Positions 52,814 to 61,797 of a DNA stretch of 64,000 nucleotides are shown here, piece by piece. A program made the position numbers and the translations under genes. The notes under the pieces are model-generated. The model made no database searches. It saw only the letters and a list, made by a program, of their open reading frames with translations, and was not told the DNA's origin. The first letter of the stretch is position 1. Each line of letters opens with the position of its first letter. The stretch is from Archangium violaceum. GTDB lineage: Bacteria; Myxococcota; Myxococcia; Myxococcales; Myxococcaceae. The stretch is from contig NZ_CP069396.1 of the NCBI RefSeq assembly GCF_016887565.1, positions 8,662,001 through 8,726,000 of the forward strand. The letters run 5' to 3'.

Positions 52814-54214
52814 TCATCTCGCCCCCGACTTTCCCTGCTTCGTCCCCGGCACGAGCGCCCGCCGCAGTCCACCGACCGTCATCGTTTCCACGCCTCGCAG
52901 CACGTGCTCGTCATCCAAACCTTCCAGCGCCCGGAGCGCGTTGCGCCGGGCCCGCTCGGCCTCCTCGGGGTGCCCCAGCTGTCCATACAACGCCACGAGC
53001 ATGGCATGGCCAATGGCCAGTTGTGGCTCCAGATAGAGCGCCTTGCGCACCGCGGCCACGGCCCCCTGCACGTCCCCCCGCCCTTCGGACACCATGGCCA
53101 GCAGCAGGTAGGCCTCGGGTGACAGCTCCCGGGCCGCCAGCCGGGCGAGCTCCTCGGCCTGCTCGAAGTGTCCCTCGCGCGCCGCGGCCAGCGCCCGCGT
53201 CAGCGTCTCCGGCACCAGGGGCGCGGAGGGAGCCGGGGAGGACTCGGCCGGCGGGAGGGCCAAGGGCACCGGGGCCCGTGAAGCGCTCGGCGCCTCGGCG
53301 GCCCGTACTGTCTGGGAGGGAGCCAGCACCCGCCGCAGCGGGCTCGGCGCCCGCGTCGCGATCCGGAGGGGCCCGGGCCGGGAGGCGCGCGTGGCGACCC
53401 GCTCGCCGGGCAGGGGCTTGCGCAGGATGAGCTGCCCCCCCACCTCACGCTCCTCCAACCCCATGCCCTTGGCGAAGGGCACCTCGGCCGGAGAGAGGAA
53501 GAGCCAACCACCGGGCGCGAGCGCCAGGATGAGCCGCTCGACCACCCCGGGGATGACCTGGGTGGGGAAGTAGATGAGGACGTTGCGGCAGAAGACGGCC
53601 TGCGCGCCCGCCACGGGCGGCGCATCCGTGACGAGGTTGTGCCGCCGGAACTCCACCCGGGCACGCACCTCGGGGGGCACGGAGACGGAATCCGGCCGGA
53701 GGGAAAGAAAGCGTCGCTCCAGCTCCGGCTCCATGCGCCGCACGGACCAGGGGGAGTACGTGGCCTGCCGGGCGCGCTCGAGGGCCCGGTTGGACACGTC
53801 CGTGCCCACCACGCGGATGTTGTCGGGCGCGACGCCCGCCGCCAGCAGGGACATGGCGATGCTGTAGGGCTCCTCCCCACTGGCGCACCCGGCGCTCCAG
53901 ACGAGGAAGGGCCCCACGTGCAGGGCGGCCAGTCGCGACAGCTCGCGCAGCTGCTCCGGATGGCGGAAGAAGTACGTCTCGCCGATGACGGCGTAGCCGA
54001 TGAAGGTCTCCACCGCCGCGGTGTCCCGGGCCAGCACCCGCTGGAGGAAGTCGGCGACGGGCAGCCCCTGGGACTCGGCGGCGCGCGTCAGGGCGGTACG
54101 CAGGGAGCGGCGCACGCTGGGCGCGAGCACCATGCCGCACGCCGCGCGCAGCACGGACTCCAGCCCGCCCAGCGTCTGCTCGTCGAGGCGCTCCACGCGC
54201 ACCGGCTCCTTCAC
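52814..54214 (-). CDS. CheR-type protein-glutamate methyltransferase with C-terminal TPR region
   Basis: A 466-residue protein. The start is GTG 54214 (GGAGG upstream), overlapping the cheW stop (GTGA), so translation is coupled. The CheR part (about 1-275) has YAVIGETYFFRHPEQLRELS, the SAM site LVWSAGCASGEEPYSIAMSL, VVGTDVSNRALERARQATYS and FCRNVLIYFPTQVI. A Pro/Ala linker leads to TPR-like helices (ALAAAREGHFEQAEELARLA, VAAVRKALYLEPQLAIGHAM). It methylates receptor Glu residues. CheR-TPR proteins are frequent in chemosensory systems that control functions other than flagella. Confidence 0.92.
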   Translation of the reverse strand: MKEPVRVERLDEQTLGGLESVLRAACGMVLAPSVRRSLRTALTRAAESQGLPVADFLQRVLARDTAAVETFIGYAVIGETYFFRHPEQLRELSRLAALHVGPFLVWSAGCASGEEPYSIAMSLLAAGVAPDNIRVVGTDVSNRALERARQATYSPWSVRRMEPELERRFLSLRPDSVSVPPEVRARVEFRRHNLVTDAPPVAGAQAVFCRNVLIYFPTQVIPGVVERLILALAPGGWLFLSPAEVPFAKGMGLEEREVGGQLILRKPLPGERVATRASRPGPLRIATRAPSPLRRVLAPSQTVRAAEAPSASRAPVPLALPPAESSPAPSAPLVPETLTRALAAAREGHFEQAEELARLAARELSPEAYLLLAMVSEGRGDVQGAVAAVRKALYLEPQLAIGHAMLVALYGQLGHPEEAERARRNALRALEGLDDEHVLRGVETMTVGGLRRALVPGTKQGKSGAR

Positions 54215-54822
54215 GGTGCCTCCGGGATGGCCAGCACGGCCGAGGCGCGCAGCAGCGGGCGGATGCCCTCGGGGGTACGGCACAGGCCCGCCATCAACCC
54301 CGTCCCATCCCAGGACGTGCCCTCTCCCTCGCCGGCGCCTTCCACCAGCAGCGGCGACTCCACCAGATCGCGCACCCGGTCCACCAGGAGCGCCACCGTG
54401 CGCGGGCCGCTACAGATGACCAGATGTGCGTCCAGGTCGGGTTCCCTGCGCACCCGGAGCATCGCGGCCAGATCCACCACCACCGCGGGGGTGCCCCGGT
54501 AGAGCATGGTGCCGAGCACGTGGGGTTGGGCCGCCGGCAGGGGCTCGATGGCCACCAGGCGCACCACCTCCACCACGGCCTCCACGGGCAGCAGCGCCGT
54601 GGTGCCGGCCACCTCCACCGTCAGGAAGAGCCCCGGCAGCCGCTGGGCCTCGCCGAGCGTGGCCAGCTCCCGCCGGAGCCGGACGACCTCCTCTTCCAGC
54701 AACGCCAGGCGTTTCTGTACCGACGCACGCCTCGCCTGGGCTTCAGCCGTCATCGAAGGGGAATCGACCATCGCGAGCCCGCGTGAGTCCATACGCGGAA
54801 GGATTGAACGGTAGTCCGACAT
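54211..54822 (-). CDS. CheW-type coupling protein (first of two), first gene of the che operon
   Basis: A 203-residue protein. I take ATG 54822 (SDYRSILPRMDSRG) as start although no strong ribosome site is visible; later ATGs are possible. A coiled-coil N-terminus (AQARRASVQKRLALLEEEVV) precedes the CheW domain: LFLTVEVAGTTALLPVEAVV, QPHVLGTMLYRGTPAVVVDL, HLVICSGPRTVALLVDRVRD. It is the promoter-proximal gene of the chemosensory operon and diverges from the Ser/Thr kinase gene with a 156-base gap. Confidence 0.88.
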   Translation of the reverse strand: MSDYRSILPRMDSRGLAMVDSPSMTAEAQARRASVQKRLALLEEEVVRLRRELATLGEAQRLPGLFLTVEVAGTTALLPVEAVVEVVRLVAIEPLPAAQPHVLGTMLYRGTPAVVVDLAAMLRVRREPDLDAHLVICSGPRTVALLVDRVRDLVESPLLVEGAGEGEGTSWDGTGLMAGLCRTPEGIRPLLRASAVLAIPEAP

Positions 54823-54978
54823 TGCGGGAAGCGTCAATGCGGGCGGCACACGGTGGACGAGCGGACGGCTGCCGGGCAGGCACTGATCTCCCAAGTCGCG
54901 TGTTTCCAGGAGATGTGGTTTCATGACGCGCCAGACGATGGTTCTCTCACCCAGGCAAAGACCGGGGGAGCACGACGA

Positions 54979-56997
54979 ATGGTGACCGGCGACTCGCAGG
55001 GTCCGAGTGATACCGGGGCGGATCCTCTCATCGGGCGGACGCTCAACGGCCGCTTCAGCATCCTCGAGCCGATAGGCATCGGGGGGATGGGTCGGGTCTA
55101 CCGTGCCCAGCAGACGCCCTTGGATCGGGTGGTCGCGCTCAAGGTGCTCAACCCCAATTTCCCCACCAGCAAGGATCCGGGCTTCCAGAAGCGCTTCCTG
55201 CGCGAGGCCTCGCTGTCCTCGAAGCTCCGCCACCCCAACACGGTGACGGTGATCGACTACGGGCAGACGGACGACGGCATCTACTACATCGCCATGGAGT
55301 ACCTGGAGGGGCGCACCCTCGGCCAGGTCCTGGCGGAAGTGGGGCCGCTGCCCTGGGCGCGGGCGCTCAACATCGCCCAGCAGGTGTGCCGCTCGCTGCG
55401 CGAGGCGCACAACCAGGGCATCGTCCACCGAGACCTGAAGCCCGCCAACATCATGCTCCTCAACGAGGCCGATCAGGATCTCGTGAAGGTGCTGGACTTC
55501 GGGCTGGTGAAGTCCATCGCCCCGGGCTCCGAGGAGACGCCCAACCCGGAGATCACCCAGAGCGGCACCTTCCTGGGCTCCCCGGCGTACATGGCGCCGG
55601 AGCAGGCGCGCAACGAGGCGGACGTGCGCAGCGACGTGTATTCGCTGGGCGTGGTGCTCTACCAGATGCTGGTGGGGCGGCCGCCGTTCGTCTCGAAGGA
55701 TCACATCGAGCTCATCTTCGCCCACCACAAGGAGCTGCCGCCGGCGTTCAGCTCGGTGCGGCCGGACATGCCGGTGCCGCAGGAGATCGAGACGCTGGTG
55801 CGCCGGTGCCTGGCGAAGGATCCGGCGCAGCGCTTCCAGACGATGGACGAGTTGCTGGAGGCGATGCGCGGGGCCAGCATGGCCGCGGGAGGCCACAGCG
55901 GCATCTTCAAGCGTCCGGGCGGGCACACCACCACGGGGCCGCACAAGACGCCGCTGTTCGCGGGCATCGCGGGAGAGGCCCCCTCGGGCGGCGATACGAT
56001 CGCCGTGGACATCAGCGTGGAAGTGCCGCCCGACATGCAGAAGACGCGTCGGCGCACGCTGCTGCTGGGAGGGCTGGTGGGCGGAGGCATCGCCGTGGCC
56101 CTCACGGGTGGCCTGCTGCTGTCCTCGGGCATCTTCACGCCCAAGCCGCCCCCCGTGGAGACGGTGGCCCCGGCCGCCCAGGCCACCGCGCCCGCCGTGC
56201 AGAAGGCCCCGGCGGAGGTGGTGCGCTTCCGGCTGATGAGCCAGCCCAAGGGCGCGCGCGTCAGCTACAAGGGCCAGGAGCGCGGCGAGACGCCCCTGCT
56301 GCTGGAGATTCCCAAGGAGCCGGGCCAGGACACCGTCACCGCCGAGTTCACCTTCGCGCTCGACGGCTACCAGACGGAGACGGTCATCACCGGCGGCTCG
56401 GGCGAGGTGGTGTTCGCCCAGAAGCTGCAGCGTGCGCGTGGAGGCTCCTCCGCCTCGGCGCGCAACGCGAGCGCCGGGAGCCGGGTGGAGCAGGTCTCGG
56501 GCAGGGCGGGCGAGTCCCACACGATGGCGGCCATGGGCTCGTCCATCTCGGCGCCCGTGATGCTGGAGTCCGATCCGCCCCCGGCGCCGGTGCCCGCGGG
56601 AGCCCCGACCCGGGTGGACGCGAAGCCCGCGGCGGAGCCCACCGGTGGCCAGACGGTGTCCGCGTCGGCGCTGGCCAACAGCGCGCTCCCCACGGGTGAC
56701 GGCCCCGTGCCCTACCAGGACGGCATGCCGCGCCTGGTGCAGCTCGAGGGCAAGGACATCGTCTACACGCGCGAGGCCCTCGCGGCCCGCGTCGAGGGAC
56801 TGATGGTGGTGAAGTGCGTCATCACCAGGCAGGGCCGGGTGGACAACTGCCGCGTCATCAAGGGCCTGCCGCACATGAACGAGGCGGTGGTGGCGTCGCT
56901 GCAGTCGCGCGTCTACAAGCCCATCGCCCTCGAGGGCAGGCCGGTGGCGGTGGACTACGTGTTCACCGTCCGGCTCGTGGCGCCGCGCCGCCGCTGA
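54979..56997 (+). CDS. Serine/threonine kinase with PEGA and TonB C-terminal domains
   Basis: A 672-residue protein; ATG 54979 follows GGGGGAG. Residues about 20-290 are a Hanks kinase: ILEPIGIGGMGRVYRAQQTP, VVALKVL, GIVHRDLKPANIMLL, KVLDFGLVKSIAPG, GSPAYMAPEQARNEADVRSD. A transmembrane helix (about 358-380) is followed by a PEGA domain (about 414-480, VSYKGQERGETPLLLEIPKE) and a Pro/Ala linker. The C-terminal ~75 residues are a TonB-C-type domain (VVKCVITRQGRVDNCRVIKG, then YKPIALEGRPVAVDYVFTVR). TonB-C domains bind outer-membrane receptors, so the periplasmic part may sense envelope or receptor state. It is divergent from the che operon. Confidence 0.92.
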   Translation: MVTGDSQGPSDTGADPLIGRTLNGRFSILEPIGIGGMGRVYRAQQTPLDRVVALKVLNPNFPTSKDPGFQKRFLREASLSSKLRHPNTVTVIDYGQTDDGIYYIAMEYLEGRTLGQVLAEVGPLPWARALNIAQQVCRSLREAHNQGIVHRDLKPANIMLLNEADQDLVKVLDFGLVKSIAPGSEETPNPEITQSGTFLGSPAYMAPEQARNEADVRSDVYSLGVVLYQMLVGRPPFVSKDHIELIFAHHKELPPAFSSVRPDMPVPQEIETLVRRCLAKDPAQRFQTMDELLEAMRGASMAAGGHSGIFKRPGGHTTTGPHKTPLFAGIAGEAPSGGDTIAVDISVEVPPDMQKTRRRTLLLGGLVGGGIAVALTGGLLLSSGIFTPKPPPVETVAPAAQATAPAVQKAPAEVVRFRLMSQPKGARVSYKGQERGETPLLLEIPKEPGQDTVTAEFTFALDGYQTETVITGGSGEVVFAQKLQRARGGSSASARNASAGSRVEQVSGRAGESHTMAAMGSSISAPVMLESDPPPAPVPAGAPTRVDAKPAAEPTGGQTVSASALANSALPTGDGPVPYQDGMPRLVQLEGKDIVYTREALAARVEGLMVVKCVITRQGRVDNCRVIKGLPHMNEAVVASLQSRVYKPIALEGRPVAVDYVFTVRLVAPRRR

Positions 56998-57010
56998 GCC
57001 CCCTGCCCGC

Positions 57011-57709
57011 TCACCGCGAGGAGACGTCCAGCGCGACGTCTCCTCCACCCCCCGGTACGCCCCAGTCCACCACGGGCCAGCCGCGCCGCAGGGCCTCGCG
57101 GCGCAGGCGGCGATCCGGGTGGACGGCCACGGGGCGGCCCACCACCTCCATCACCGGCAGGTCCGAGTACGAGTCCGTGTAGAAGGCACACGCGGACAGC
57201 TCGACGCCGGCCTCCGAGGCGAAGGACAGCGCGTAGGAGCGCTTGCCCTCGCCGAAGCACACCTCGCCCAGGGGCCGGCCGGTGCACAGCCCCGAGACAT
57301 CCACCTCGAAGCGGTTGCAGAGCACCGCGTGCAGACCGAGGTCTCTCGCCACCAGCTCGGACAGGTAGCCCGAGGACGAGGTGAGCAGGACGAGCGTGTC
57401 TCCAGCCGAGCGGTGCTCCTCCAGGGCGCGCAGGGCGCCGGGCCGGAACTGCGAGCGGACCCACTCCTCGTAGAACTGGACGGTGCGCTCGCGCAGATGC
57501 CGCTCGCCCATGCCCTCGAGATGGGAGATGGCCCGCACCAGCGCGTCCTGCATGGAGACGAAGCCCAGGTGGTAACGGGCCAGCCAGTAGCTGGCGCGCA
57601 AGGCCTGCACCCGGGTGATGTGGCCCTGCTCCAGCTCGCGTCGGACCCAGAGGGCGCCCGAGTTCACCGCGAGCAGCGTCTTGTCCAGGTCGAAGAAGGC
57701 GATGGTCAT
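57011..57709 (-). CDS. HAD-IB family phosphatase (SerB-like)
   Basis: A 232-residue protein starting TIAFFDLDKTLLAVNSGALW, where DLDKT is HAD motif I (nucleophile Asp 7, acid Asp 9). Motif II is VLLTSSSGYLSELV, the motif III Lys is in GEGKRSYA, and motif IV is AFYTDSYSDLPVMEVVGRPV. This layout is that of HAD-IB hydrolases (phosphoserine phosphatase relatives), cytoplasmic phosphomonoesterases whose substrates vary. It lies 14 bases upstream of the convergent kinase stop codon. Confidence 0.92.
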   Translation of the reverse strand: MTIAFFDLDKTLLAVNSGALWVRRELEQGHITRVQALRASYWLARYHLGFVSMQDALVRAISHLEGMGERHLRERTVQFYEEWVRSQFRPGALRALEEHRSAGDTLVLLTSSSGYLSELVARDLGLHAVLCNRFEVDVSGLCTGRPLGEVCFGEGKRSYALSFASEAGVELSACAFYTDSYSDLPVMEVVGRPVAVHPDRRLRREALRRGWPVVDWGVPGGGGDVALDVSSR

Positions 57710-57723
57710 GCACCCTCTTCTTC

Positions 57724-58674
57724 CTAATCACGCGTCAGGCGCGGGACACGGCCGCGCCCACCCGGACGCTCGCGACGCCGGCCGAGCACCAGCAGTCCGA
57801 GCAGCGCCGCCGGAGCGAGGAGCGCTCCGGGCGCCGCACCACAGCCCATGCCCGGGCCATTCGACACCGCCTGGACGTGGCGGCCCAGGTCGGGGATCTC
57901 ACCGCACTGGGTGGGCGGCAGGCCCCGGGGGTAGGCGTCGCAGAAGCCCGCGGCGCTCCCCACGTCGATGATGCGCTTGTGCGTCTCTCCCGGAGGCGCG
58001 GTGGGCTCCATGGTGGAGCCGGACACGGACACGTGGTCCAGCCCCACCACGTGCCCCATCTCATGGGTGACCGTGTTCTGCACGTCCGTGGCGACGCAAC
58101 TGGTGGTCTGCACGCCCCCCTCGCACGGCGGCGAGTCGACGGTGGTGAAGAGAAAGCCCCTCCCGGGGGCGCCCGCGTTGAGCTCGATGTCCGCGTCGAG
58201 GATGTAGCCGGTGCGGAAGCTGAACGTGGTGGTGGTCAGCCCGATGACGGCGCTCCCGTGCTCCCAGCAGGAATAGACGTTGGAGCAGGTGTCGTCCTCG
58301 ATGCACGGATCATTCGGCTCGACGACGTCGTTGCAGTCGCGCTCGCGGAAGGTGATGACGTTCTGGTTGTCCTTGCTGTCCTTGTCGTACCCCACCCTGG
58401 GATTCTGGATGTCCGGGCCGCGGGTGAAGGTGTAGTCGCTGCAGGTGTTGGAGACGGCCCGCCAGGAAGCGATAGCGGCCTCGACGGCCACGAGCTCGGA
58501 GTCTCCTGGAGTGCGGCTGCTGCCGGTGGGGTCCAGGTGGTACTGGTAGTCACGGCCGGGCCAGACGACGCAGAAGGGCCGGCCGGGCACCAGGGTGCGC
58601 TGGTACGTCTGCGCCTCGGACTCGGGAGCGGATAGCGCGAGCGCGGCGAGGGCGAACCACGGAAGGGAGCGCAT
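57724..58674 (-). CDS. MYXO-CTERM metalloprotease, second of a tandem pair
   Basis: A 316-residue protein. Its ATG overlaps the stop codon of the previous gene (TGATG). Signal peptide (WFALAALALSAPESEAQ), then a matrixin-like zinc protease domain: ASWRAVSNTCSDYTFTRG, the metal site VTHEMGHVVGLDH (about 201-213) and downstream Met in STMEPTAPPGETHKRIID. Six or more Cys suggest disulfides. The C-terminus has the MYXO-CTERM sorting signal: GMGCGAAPGALL, hydrophobic helix, RRRER, here followed by a 12-residue tail. Such proteins are processed by myxosortase and displayed on the surface. It closely resembles its upstream neighbour and corresponds to the MXAN_2677/MXAN_2678-like family (from memory). 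Confidence 0.9.
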   Translation of the reverse strand: MRSLPWFALAALALSAPESEAQTYQRTLVPGRPFCVVWPGRDYQYHLDPTGSSRTPGDSELVAVEAAIASWRAVSNTCSDYTFTRGPDIQNPRVGYDKDSKDNQNVITFRERDCNDVVEPNDPCIEDDTCSNVYSCWEHGSAVIGLTTTTFSFRTGYILDADIELNAGAPGRGFLFTTVDSPPCEGGVQTTSCVATDVQNTVTHEMGHVVGLDHVSVSGSTMEPTAPPGETHKRIIDVGSAAGFCDAYPRGLPPTQCGEIPDLGRHVQAVSNGPGMGCGAAPGALLAPAALLGLLVLGRRRERPGGRGRVPRLTRD

Positions 58675-59600
58675 CACGAGCGAGCGCCTCCGCGGCGGCG
58701 CCACGCGAGCAGGGCGAAGCCGGCCACCGCGGGCAGCCATGTCCCGGCGCCGGTGCTGGAACAACCCGAGGCCGAGTCCCCAAGCTTCGCCGACCTGGCG
58801 CCCGAGTCCGGCGTGGGCGTGAAGCAGCTCTGACTGGCGAGGCCCTTCGGGTACGTCGTGCACACGAAGTCACGCGAGCCCTCGTCGATGATGCGCTTGG
58901 ACGTCTCGCCCACCGGGGCCCTCGGGAACATGACGGAGTTGGGAGCCTGGGTGTGGTCCAGGCCGATCAGGTGGCCGATCTCGTGCGTCATGGTGTTCTG
59001 CACGTCCGTGGCCACGCAGTTGCCGGGGTTGCTGGAGATGGGCTGGGCGCAGATCGGATAGGGCGGACTGTCCACCGTCGTGAAGACGAAGTTCGCCGCG
59101 TTCAGCTGGATGTCCGAGTCGTAGATGATGCCGGACTTCTCGTCGTAGGTGGTGAGCGTGAGGGCGATGGTGCGCTCATCGCCGTCCCAGCAGTCGTAGG
59201 TGTTGCCGCAGTCCGTGTCCTCGTCGCACCGGACACCGGAGGGCACGACGTCCACGCATTTGTTGGAGCGGAAGAGGACGAGGTTGCGGTTGGGACCCTT
59301 GGGGTCGTAGCCGACCTTGTTGCGCTCGCCGTCCACCAGGGGACCCTCCTGGAAGCGGAGGTTGCCGCAGTCCTCGAAGATGTCCTGCCAGCTCTGGAAG
59401 GAGCGGCGGATGGCGGCGAACTCGTTCTGCTTCTGGGCCTCCGAGCTCTTGGGGTTGCCCACGCTGCTGAACTGCCACTGGATGGTGGGCACCGTCCAGA
59501 AGAGGCACTGGGAGCTCGCGTTGCCCTGCTGCACCCGGCTGCGAACGAAGGGGTCCGAGCTCTGTCCGAGGGCGAGCGAGACCAGGAGCGAGGCGAGCAT
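58674..59600 (-). CDS. MYXO-CTERM metalloprotease, first of a tandem pair
   Basis: A 308-residue protein. ATG 59600 overlaps the upstream stop codon (TGATG), and the ribosome site GGAG lies in the 3' end of the preceding gene. Signal peptide (LASLLVSLALGQ), protease domain with FQSWQDIFEDCGNLRFQEGP, zinc motif MTHEIGHLIGLDH (about 200-212) and SVMFPRAPVGETSKRIIDEG. The MYXO-CTERM signal is complete: SGCSSTGAGTW, helix, AWRRRGGARS. It shares order, Cys pattern and active site with the following gene. The two proteases are a duplicated, cotranslated pair of predicted surface enzymes. Confidence 0.9.
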   Translation of the reverse strand: MLASLLVSLALGQSSDPFVRSRVQQGNASSQCLFWTVPTIQWQFSSVGNPKSSEAQKQNEFAAIRRSFQSWQDIFEDCGNLRFQEGPLVDGERNKVGYDPKGPNRNLVLFRSNKCVDVVPSGVRCDEDTDCGNTYDCWDGDERTIALTLTTYDEKSGIIYDSDIQLNAANFVFTTVDSPPYPICAQPISSNPGNCVATDVQNTMTHEIGHLIGLDHTQAPNSVMFPRAPVGETSKRIIDEGSRDFVCTTYPKGLASQSCFTPTPDSGARSAKLGDSASGCSSTGAGTWLPAVAGFALLAWRRRGGARS

Positions 59601-60184
59601 CACGGCCGTTTCTCCTGGGCGCGCACGGGAGGCTGTTGCAGCGCCGTGCGGATGGAGGCCTTGAGCTCCGAGAGCGACAGGGACTGGAGCGAGGAGGTGG
59701 TGGCCTGCCGGGTGTTTGGATCCACCAGGAGGGTGTCACCGGTGGGCTCGGGCACGGCCATGACCCGGGAGCCATCCGCCGAGCGCTGCACCTTGTACTT
59801 GCCCTGGGCCATGCCGGCCACGCGGAAGGACTGGGTGCCCCGGCGCTCGAGGAAGAGCACCACCTCCTCCCCCGGGGTGAACGAGGCCAGGCCGCTCACC
59901 CTCTGGCCGATGTCGCCTACACGCCCACCAGGCTGGGTGACGAGCACCGTGCCGCCCGCCTGCCCCTTGAGGGCCTCGGTCACCTGGATTTCCACATCGG
60001 TGACGATTCGGCGGCCATCCCCGCTCCACCGGCTTTCCACCCGGCGCACCGTCCCGTGGACGATGGTATCGGCCGAGCGGGCGAGCTCCGGCAGGTCCGC
60101 CCGCAGCATCGTGGTGGCGTCCGCCGACAGGGAGAGCAGGAGAACGACGGGGAGGAGCGCGCGGAGCGCGATGGGAAATTTCAT
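59600..60184 (-). CDS. Exported hypothetical protein, first gene of the MYXO-CTERM protease operon
   Basis: A 194-residue protein from ATG 60184. Signal peptide (ALRALLPVVLLLSLSADATT) followed by a compact beta-rich domain: SADTIVHGTVRRVESRWSGD, TDVEIQVTEALKGQAGGTVL, FTPGEEVVLFLERRG, FRVAGMAQGKYKVQ. This pattern is common in exported myxobacterial proteins encoded beside metalloproteases; its function is unknown. Its stop is overlapped by the next start, so all three genes are translated together, and it may be a chaperone, inhibitor or substrate of the two proteases (inference). Confidence 0.85.
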   Translation of the reverse strand: MKFPIALRALLPVVLLLSLSADATTMLRADLPELARSADTIVHGTVRRVESRWSGDGRRIVTDVEIQVTEALKGQAGGTVLVTQPGGRVGDIGQRVSGLASFTPGEEVVLFLERRGTQSFRVAGMAQGKYKVQRSADGSRVMAVPEPTGDTLLVDPNTRQATTSSLQSLSLSELKASIRTALQQPPVRAQEKRP

Positions 60185-60292
60185 GCAAGGACCCTCGGTG
60201 CGCGGCAGTTTAATGCATTGGCCACGCCACGGGCAGCGAACTCGGCCCCTCGTTGACCACCCAAGCCCGCTCCTGCTATCCGCGCCCCTTCT

Positions 60293-61732
60293 ATGGCATC
60301 CGTACCCCGCGTCCGTTTCGCGCCGTCCCCCACTGGCTACCTCCACATCGGCGGAGCCCGTACGGCCCTCTTCAACTACCTCTACGCGCGGCGCCACGGC
60401 GGCGTCTTCATCCTGCGCATCGAGGACACGGACCAGGAGCGCTCCACCCCCGAGTCCGTGAAGGCCATCCTCGACGGCCTCACCTGGCTGGGCATCGACT
60501 GGGACGAGGGCCCGGGCAAGGAGGGCCCCTCGGCGCCCTACTTCCAGACGCAGCGGTTGGAGCTGTACACGAAGTACGCGGAGCAGCTCATCGCCGAGGG
60601 CAAGGCGTACCGCTGCTACTGCACGCGCGAGGAGATCGACGCGCGCCGCGCCGCCGTGGAGAAGGCCACGGGCAAGCCGGGCACCTACAAGTACGAGGGC
60701 ACCTGCCGCGACCGCAAGGACATCCCCGAGGGCCGCACCTCGGTCATCCGCTTCCGGATGCCGGACGGCGAGGGCCAGGTGACGTTCGACGACAAGGTGC
60801 TCGGGCCCATCACCAAGGCGTACTCGGACCTGGATGACTGGGTCATGCTGCGCGCCGACGGCATCCCCCTCTACAACTACGGCTGCGTCATCGACGACCA
60901 CACCATGGACATCACCCTGGTGGGGCGCGGGCAGGAGCACGTCAACTCCACCTTCCCGCAGCTGATGCTCTACCAGGCCTTCGGGTGGAAGCCGCCCGAG
61001 TTCGCCCACTTCCCGCTCATCCTCGGGCCGGACCGCGAGAAGCTCTCCAAGCGCAAGCACCCCGAGGCGGACGTGATGCTGCACAAGCGCAACGGCGTGC
61101 TGCCGGAGGCGCTGCTCAACTACGTCATCCGCCTGGGCTGGAGCCACGGCAACGACGAGGTCATCAGCCGCGAGCAGATGGTGGAGTGGTTCGACTTCGA
61201 CCACGTGGGCACCACGTCCGGCGTGTGGAGCCCGGACAAGCTGATGTGGCTCAACCAGCAGTGGCTCAAGATGCTGCCCCCGGCGGTGGTGGCCGAGACG
61301 CTGGTGGACTTCCTGGTGGCCAGGGGCGTGCAGGTGAAGAAGGGCGACCCGCGGCTGGAGCGCGTGGTGCTGGCCTTCCGCGAGCGCGCCAAGACGATCC
61401 AGGAGATGGCCGACATGGCCCTCAAGTACTTCCAGCATGGCGTGACGCTGGACGAGAAGGCCGCGGCCAAGCACCTCACCGCCGAGTCCAAGCCGCTGCT
61501 CACCCAGGTGCGCGAGCAGGTGGCCGCGCTGCCGCAGTGGAGCGCCGCCGCGCTGGATGAAGTGGTGAAGAAGGTGAGCGAGCAGGCCGGGGTGGGCATG
61601 GGCAAGGTGGCCCAGCCGGTGCGCGTGGCGGCCACGGGCGGCACGGTCAGCCCGGGCATCGGCGAGACGCTCGAGCTGCTGGGCCGCGAGGAGACCCTCC
61701 ACCGGCTGGACGCGGCGCTCGCCCGGCCGTAG
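60293..61732 (+). CDS. gltX: Glutamyl-tRNA synthetase
   Basis: A 479-residue class I aminoacyl-tRNA synthetase. HIGH-type motif in VRFAPSPTGYLHIGGARTAL, IEDTDQERS, the substrate-binding segment YNYGCVIDDHTMDITLVGRG (first Tyr supplied by LYNYG), and the KMSKS-type motif as EKLSKRKHPEADVM. The C-terminal helical anticodon-binding region ends with ATGGTVSPGIGETLELLGRE. It charges tRNA-Glu (two copies lie 650 bases downstream) and, in organisms without GlnRS, tRNA-Gln. Start ATG 60293 is close behind a C-rich leader without a strong ribosome site. Confidence 0.97.
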   Translation: MASVPRVRFAPSPTGYLHIGGARTALFNYLYARRHGGVFILRIEDTDQERSTPESVKAILDGLTWLGIDWDEGPGKEGPSAPYFQTQRLELYTKYAEQLIAEGKAYRCYCTREEIDARRAAVEKATGKPGTYKYEGTCRDRKDIPEGRTSVIRFRMPDGEGQVTFDDKVLGPITKAYSDLDDWVMLRADGIPLYNYGCVIDDHTMDITLVGRGQEHVNSTFPQLMLYQAFGWKPPEFAHFPLILGPDREKLSKRKHPEADVMLHKRNGVLPEALLNYVIRLGWSHGNDEVISREQMVEWFDFDHVGTTSGVWSPDKLMWLNQQWLKMLPPAVVAETLVDFLVARGVQVKKGDPRLERVVLAFRERAKTIQEMADMALKYFQHGVTLDEKAAAKHLTAESKPLLTQVREQVAALPQWSAAALDEVVKKVSEQAGVGMGKVAQPVRVAATGGTVSPGIGETLELLGREETLHRLDAALARP

Positions 61733-61797
61733 CCCCTCGACAGGGGCCCGCACGCGGGGGTGGACACCTCCGGCGGCGGGCCCTATTCTCCCCCGCG

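Noticed and set aside
54211-57048. 945-codon minus-strand frame spanning the Ser/Thr kinase
   Set aside because: Only the CheW part from about 54822 is real; the upstream part is antisense to kinase, PEGA and TonB-C coding sequence.
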